From Schistosoma mansoni (taxonomy: Eukaryota > Platyhelminthes > Trematoda > Strigeidida > Schistosomatidae), in contig NC_031502.1 in assembly GCF_000237925.1 (NCBI RefSeq), positions 15,488,434 to 15,552,433 on the forward strand: a DNA stretch of 64,000 nucleotides, given 5' to 3'. The notes beneath the pieces were generated by a model. It made no database searches. It had not been told where the DNA came from and worked only from the letters and a program-made list of their open reading frames with translations. Shown one piece after another: positions 60,458 through 64,000 of the stretch (its first letter is position 1; each line of letters begins with the position of its first letter). A program made the position numbers and the translations under genes.

Positions 60458-63400
60458 CTGTCAAAGTGTAAACACCAAAATGTAGACAGCGTTAATAAAA
60501 GTTGGAAGCAAGACGTTCTACAACTAGTTGATCGATTGGTAAGAATTCGGTAGCAAGTAATGATGATTACTCTTAATACTTCAGACAACTAGGTGTAAAT
60601 GTATCTTTTGACAACACACAACAGGATCATGCTAATAGACTGGTGTTCATCAATCCAGTTACATTCTTTGTTAGTTAAAGTAGATATCTGTCATTTTCTC
60701 TTTAATTTCTTAGATTGCTACGTACGTTTTCTGGTTCCTAAAGCTAAAATTATTGGTCTCTAGCTCTTTGTAATTGCAAGGTCACTTCCCTAAGTCCCAT
60801 CGATTCTTAAAAGAGAACATCATCTCCACTAGTACATTTGACAAGTTGTCACTGTATGCACTTCAAAATATCGAGATAAATTCCATCGTGTCTGTAATTT
60901 ATGTCTTATTAAAAGTTGCTCATCATTCTACTCACTGATGAAGTTAAGGAGAATATGACAGTAGAAGACCTAAACATTGGAGAATACAGTCCAAAAAAGG
61001 ATGAAGTATAGGAATCAGAAGTGCAACATAGTGTTGGAGCTTAACACCTGGAGGAAGATAATGAGCAGATGGATCTGCGCCGGTGACTAATCCTGAGCCA
61101 AGTCATCTGTCTCCGACTTCCGTTTACTCTTTCCTTAGCTAGGTAGTCTGAATTTACTAATGCAGGTTAGTTTAACAGTCATGAACAAACCCCATGCCTT
61201 GGTTCAGCCCCTTCATTTTTTTCAACCAATTCCTACCCTACCATAGTGCTTCGAGGTAGGCATACATAACAGATATCCAAGTCACTTCAGTTGATGAAGA
61301 TGTGCAGTTTCATCAACCGATTTTACTAACAGAAGAGCAAGTATACCTCGTATCTTGAATTAATTTTTGGGGAGTAAATGGTCACTGACTTTGGAAGAAG
61401 TGCTTTCACACCCATCTAATTAGTAATAGGAAGTAGATAACGTATTTCGATACACTGATGAATATATATTATTTGTGATATCCCAATGAGTGGGAAATTG
61501 TACTTCTGACTAAATGTAAATAAACGAAAAATTCCGATTAACTTTCTGCCCAGTGCACAATTTACTTGAGACCAACCTTGGCATCGGTATTTCGATGTGC
61601 TTTATCATCCTCATAACATATTCGACACTTGAAAGTGAAGAGGTTACTAGCAGTGGTATGGGAAAATCTTCGTCTCTGAAGTATATCTTTCCATGTTCGA
61701 CACTAAAACACTGTAAGTGTTGTGCGTCTTATCGAACAAAACGAACTTAAAGTCCAAATACGCTCAAGACGTTTCCTCTTGACAGTGCACAACATACCCA
61801 TATGTCATAAAACATTGACCAACCTGAGAAATAATAGTTTAGGTCGACTGAAATGATTATTTTCAGAAGTCGTCAACAGTTTAACGATTAATTTACCCGT
61901 TAAGTGCGCTGACACCATGAAATGTGCATTGACGTTGCCCAACAAGACGCAGGCTATCGTAGAAGACTTTGTTGATTTCAGACAAATGGAATGCACTCTA
62001 AAAAATGCGGAATAGACACAAGATCATAGTGTAGGTAGTTGTCAGTTGATTTATAGGGTTGTTTAGATAAAAATTATGGATTTTATTATTTCTATTTTGG
62101 GATAAAACAACTTATGTTTTTAAGAACACATGTGCATCAGAAAGTGGCAGATTTAACTAAATTACAACGGTAGTCACCAAAGTATTGTCAGAGTTGTAAC
62201 ATATACCCAGTGCGATTTTTCGAAGATTGCGACTCCTCTACCATGACAACTCAATGCTCATTGACCATCGTGAGAACGATGAGTTGTAAAATAAAGAGCT
62301 TTGAGGAAGACTACGAGACGATGGCTTGTAACGAAGCATACAACAGATTACCACTAGACACTTAGGTTCACTAAACAACTGGAAGGAAGTGATAGGAGGC
62401 CCTGACAAAGGATTTAGCACGGAAGATGAATTGGAAACTCCACTATGAAGCAGCTCTCGAACTAACGTTTCTGCAACAGTTTATATGAAGGATAGACAGT
62501 TAAGGATTTTTCTAGAGATACCTTGGTGTTCGTAAGTCACATTAAGGATCAATGATGTTTACTTTGAAAAGCTTTTCCTGACCATTCTGAGTGTTACGGT
62601 GCTTGGTTAGTTTTCTAATATGTGTATCCGCCATGGAGAAATTCTCCACCTTTTAAGAATACGTAAATTTATCCCGAATATTTTGTATATGACAATTTCC
62701 AAGACCGGTCATTTATGCATCTGTGATTGTGTAGGTAGGAGGAAATAAGACTGATCTTTTGTTATTTCCCTGTACTCATATCATACCTAAACGAACTGAA
62801 CAAAAAACGTTCAAGATATTTGGGTGGTCATCTATCGCTTTGTTAATTTCTCCTCTTAGTCTATCGATGTGTTGTGACGGACTAATGTACAATCTTTTTA
62901 GGTCCTAAGTTGTCGATGCCTCACTGAGTTATGCTATTGTCTGCAGCATTAGTCTTATTGACATTATGTTGGGGTAACTAAATAAGTATATTTATATTAA
63001 ATGTTGTACGACAGGTTCTGTAATATCCAATTATACTATATAGTAGAGAGATCCGTGCATGCATACGTTGACACAGTTGCGTTACAAATGACCAGTTTTG
63101 CCAAAGTCGTGGAGGCACGGATCGGTACATGAGTTGAATCCATCACAAAAGTCAAATAATATATTTGATCTCCTTACCTGCACATCTTGCTTGTTAGCTA
63201 GAACCAGTAACGGTACACCTTCCAGTACAGGGTTTCTTACCATCTTATCTAACACTAATAATTACAAGAGGGACTTACCAAATGCATCTTTTGATTCATC
63301 AAAACGATCACTATCTGCAGAATCAACGACATAAATAACACCGTTTGATTCAGCGTAGTACTAAGCAAAACTAGTGAGGATCGGATATTAAACTAACCTT

Positions 63401-63724
63401 ATCCCACAAGGACTGAAGCTCTTCTTGACCTCCAAGATCCCAAAATTTAAGCCGGATCCCGTCAACCTCAATGTAACCGACTTAAAATTAAGGAAGAACG
63501 GTGAACCTACTATTTAGACCAACGGTAGTAGTGATTTTCTGAATTGGGATAGATTTATAATTCGGAACAAAATTTATTTTAGCTTGTTCTAAATAGGTCT
63601 AGACTTGTCAATCATATGTAACCAAAACTACTGTTTTTCCAGCGCCATCCAAACCTAGTATGAGGACAGAAAACTCATCCCTTTGTGATATATATTGCCA
63701 CAAACCCCGCAGTAATGTGTACAT
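60367..63724 (-). CDS. ARFRP1: ADP-ribosylation factor-related protein 1 (one internal exon not located)
   Basis: ARFRP1 is an Arf-family GTPase of the trans-Golgi that acts upstream of ARL1/golgin recruitment. Exons on the minus strand are 63632-63724 (start ATG), 63511-63598, 63398-63480, 63279-63360, 63178-63248 and the terminal 60367-60457. The first five join without a break in phase. Motifs seen are MYTLLRGLWQY (ARFRP1 starts MYTLLSGLYKY), G1 GLDGAGKT, switch-I ITTTVGLN, G3 WDLGGQEELQSLWDK and G4 NKQD. WDLGGQEELQSLWDKYYAE separates ARFRP1 from ordinary ARFs and ARLs. About 25 residues including G5 are missing between the fifth and last visible exons, and the phases show at least one more exon there. 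The last exon reads DGINSSIKWIADKVKGNAK and RPPKQ, like the family's GIEWMVKCVVRN...RPPRQ. Confidence 0.92.
60458..63177. other. ARFRP1 intron region with one exon unlocated
   Basis: Between the fifth visible and last ARFRP1 exons. It contains a repeat-like minus frame at 62238-62420 (MLNPLSGPPITSFQLFSEPK...) and another at 61805-61996, neither assigned. The exon encoding the G5 region should be here. Confidence 0.5.
63178..63248 (-). CDS. ARFRP1: ARFRP1 exon 5, G4 motif
   Basis: 71 nt between TGTTAG and GTAAGG. It encodes KMVRNPVLEGVPLLVLANKQ and DVQ. NKQD is the guanine-specificity motif. The preceding intron is 30 nt. Confidence 0.95.
63279..63360 (-). CDS. ARFRP1: ARFRP1 exon 4
   Basis: 82 nt between GCTTAG and GTAAGT. 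It encodes YYAESNGVIYVVDSADSDRF then DESKDAF, matching YYAECHGVIYVIDSTDEERL. The preceding intron is 37 nt. Confidence 0.95.
63398..63480 (-). CDS. ARFRP1: ARFRP1 exon 3, switch II
   Basis: 83 nt between TTTAAG and GTTAGT. It encodes GYIEVDGIRLKFWDLGGQEE and LQSLWDK, the G3 motif with the catalytic glutamine. The preceding intron is 30 nt. Confidence 0.95.
63511..63598 (-). CDS. ARFRP1: ARFRP1 exon 2, switch I
   Basis: 88 nt between GTCTAG and GTAGGT. It encodes TYLEQAKINFVPNYKSIPIQ and KITTTVGLN, with the effector-loop threonine block conserved (family: KITTTVGLNIG). Only 33 nt of intron separate it from exon 1, typical of very short schistosome introns. Confidence 0.94.
63632..63724 (-). 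CDS. ARFRP1: ARFRP1 exon 1 with start codon and P-loop
   Basis: 31 codons from ATG at 63724 to the P-loop threonine, then a GTAGTT donor. It encodes MYTLLRGLWQYISQRDEFSV and LILGLDGAGKT. The start is fixed by alignment to the family's MYTLL N-terminus. ARFRP1 lacks the myristoylated glycine of ARFs and uses an acetylated N-terminus, which Met-Tyr fits. Confidence 0.94.
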
Positions 63725-64000
63725 TACTAGTGTGAAACCCGAATGGTGGTCAGTGCCAATTCACTTTCCAGGTTGTCCTAAAAAAGTGGGGGGTCGGCAA
63801 TAATACTTAACCTAACATAAAAAAACAAAGGAATAAAAAGAGACCAACATAATATTTGTTGTAGTTAACATACAGGCCTCTTGATTTTTTTTGCTTCCTC
63901 AAATAACATGTGCGGGATTCTCTATACATTGAAGGGACCAACTACTACATCGTTAGTATTCAACAACGTAACCAATCTTACTGGGTTGGTGGTAATATGA
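63725..64000. other. ARFRP1 upstream region
   Basis: 276 bases 5' of the ARFRP1 start codon, presumably 5' UTR and promoter. I see no clear TATA box or second gene. Confidence 0.4.

Noticed and set aside
60458-60588. Upstream extension of the ARFRP1 last exon
   Set aside because: It is open and starts after an AG, but the peptide (VIIITCYRILTNRSTSC...) does not resemble the expected G5 region and looks like translated intron.
1-64000. CRISPR arrays, operons, bacterial promoters or ribosome binding sites
   Set aside because: None seen. The spliced genes and retroelements show this is animal nuclear DNA.

Overview
The window is eukaryotic: AT-rich, with intron-rich genes and many retrotransposon remnants. 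The RTE-clade (SR2-type) LINE copies, the tRNA-like SINE carrying a hammerhead ribozyme core, the solo LTRs and the very small exons and introns point to a blood fluke. Schistosoma, probably the S. haematobium group, is my inference from remembered family sequences. A 200-base run of N at 48465-48664 marks a scaffold gap.

Three host genes could be assembled exon by exon, with conserved protein sequence and splice phase agreeing at every junction. (1) A long-chain acyl-CoA synthetase of the ACSL1/5/6 type lies on the minus strand, 40712 down to 21241: 15 exons, 636 codons plus stop, N-terminal exon(s) not found. (2) The C-terminal half of the transmembrane nucleoporin NDC1 lies on the plus strand, 52147-60222, in six exons; the N-terminal membrane half was not found. 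(3) The Golgi GTPase ARFRP1 lies on the minus strand, 63724 down to 60367: start codon, five contiguous exons and the last exon, with one internal exon missing. NDC1 and ARFRP1 converge tail to tail with 144 bases between their stop codons. ACSL and NDC1 point away from each other across the gap. Two more minus-strand exon-like blocks (2981-3285, 13963-14064) belong to a gene or genes I cannot name.

Mobile DNA dominates the rest. SR2/RTE LINE copies lie at 785-2608 (relic), 36640-37500 (relic, minus), 48665-49228 (3' end beside the gap) and 55440-58921 (youngest, internally deleted). A relic of a second RTE-like lineage is at 58930-59420, with a probable fragment at 32195-32560. Two solo LTRs of one family sit inside two different LINE copies, each with its own 5-bp target duplication. 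A further LTR-like fossil lies in an ACSL intron. A 650-bp near-perfect palindrome at 49590-50244 is made of two short non-autonomous RTE-tailed elements head to head. Small elements include a hammerhead SINE (51748-51906), an inverted-repeat-bounded hammerhead-like element (3631-3781) and a 295-bp element with terminal inverted repeats (23311-23605).

Introns are large (1-5 kb) and host most of the repeats. The NDC1 terminal intron carries a LINE interrupted by a solo LTR, an older LINE relic and an antisense RTE tail. The stretches 3.8-13.9 kb, 14.1-21.2 kb and 40.7-48.4 kb show little I can assign.
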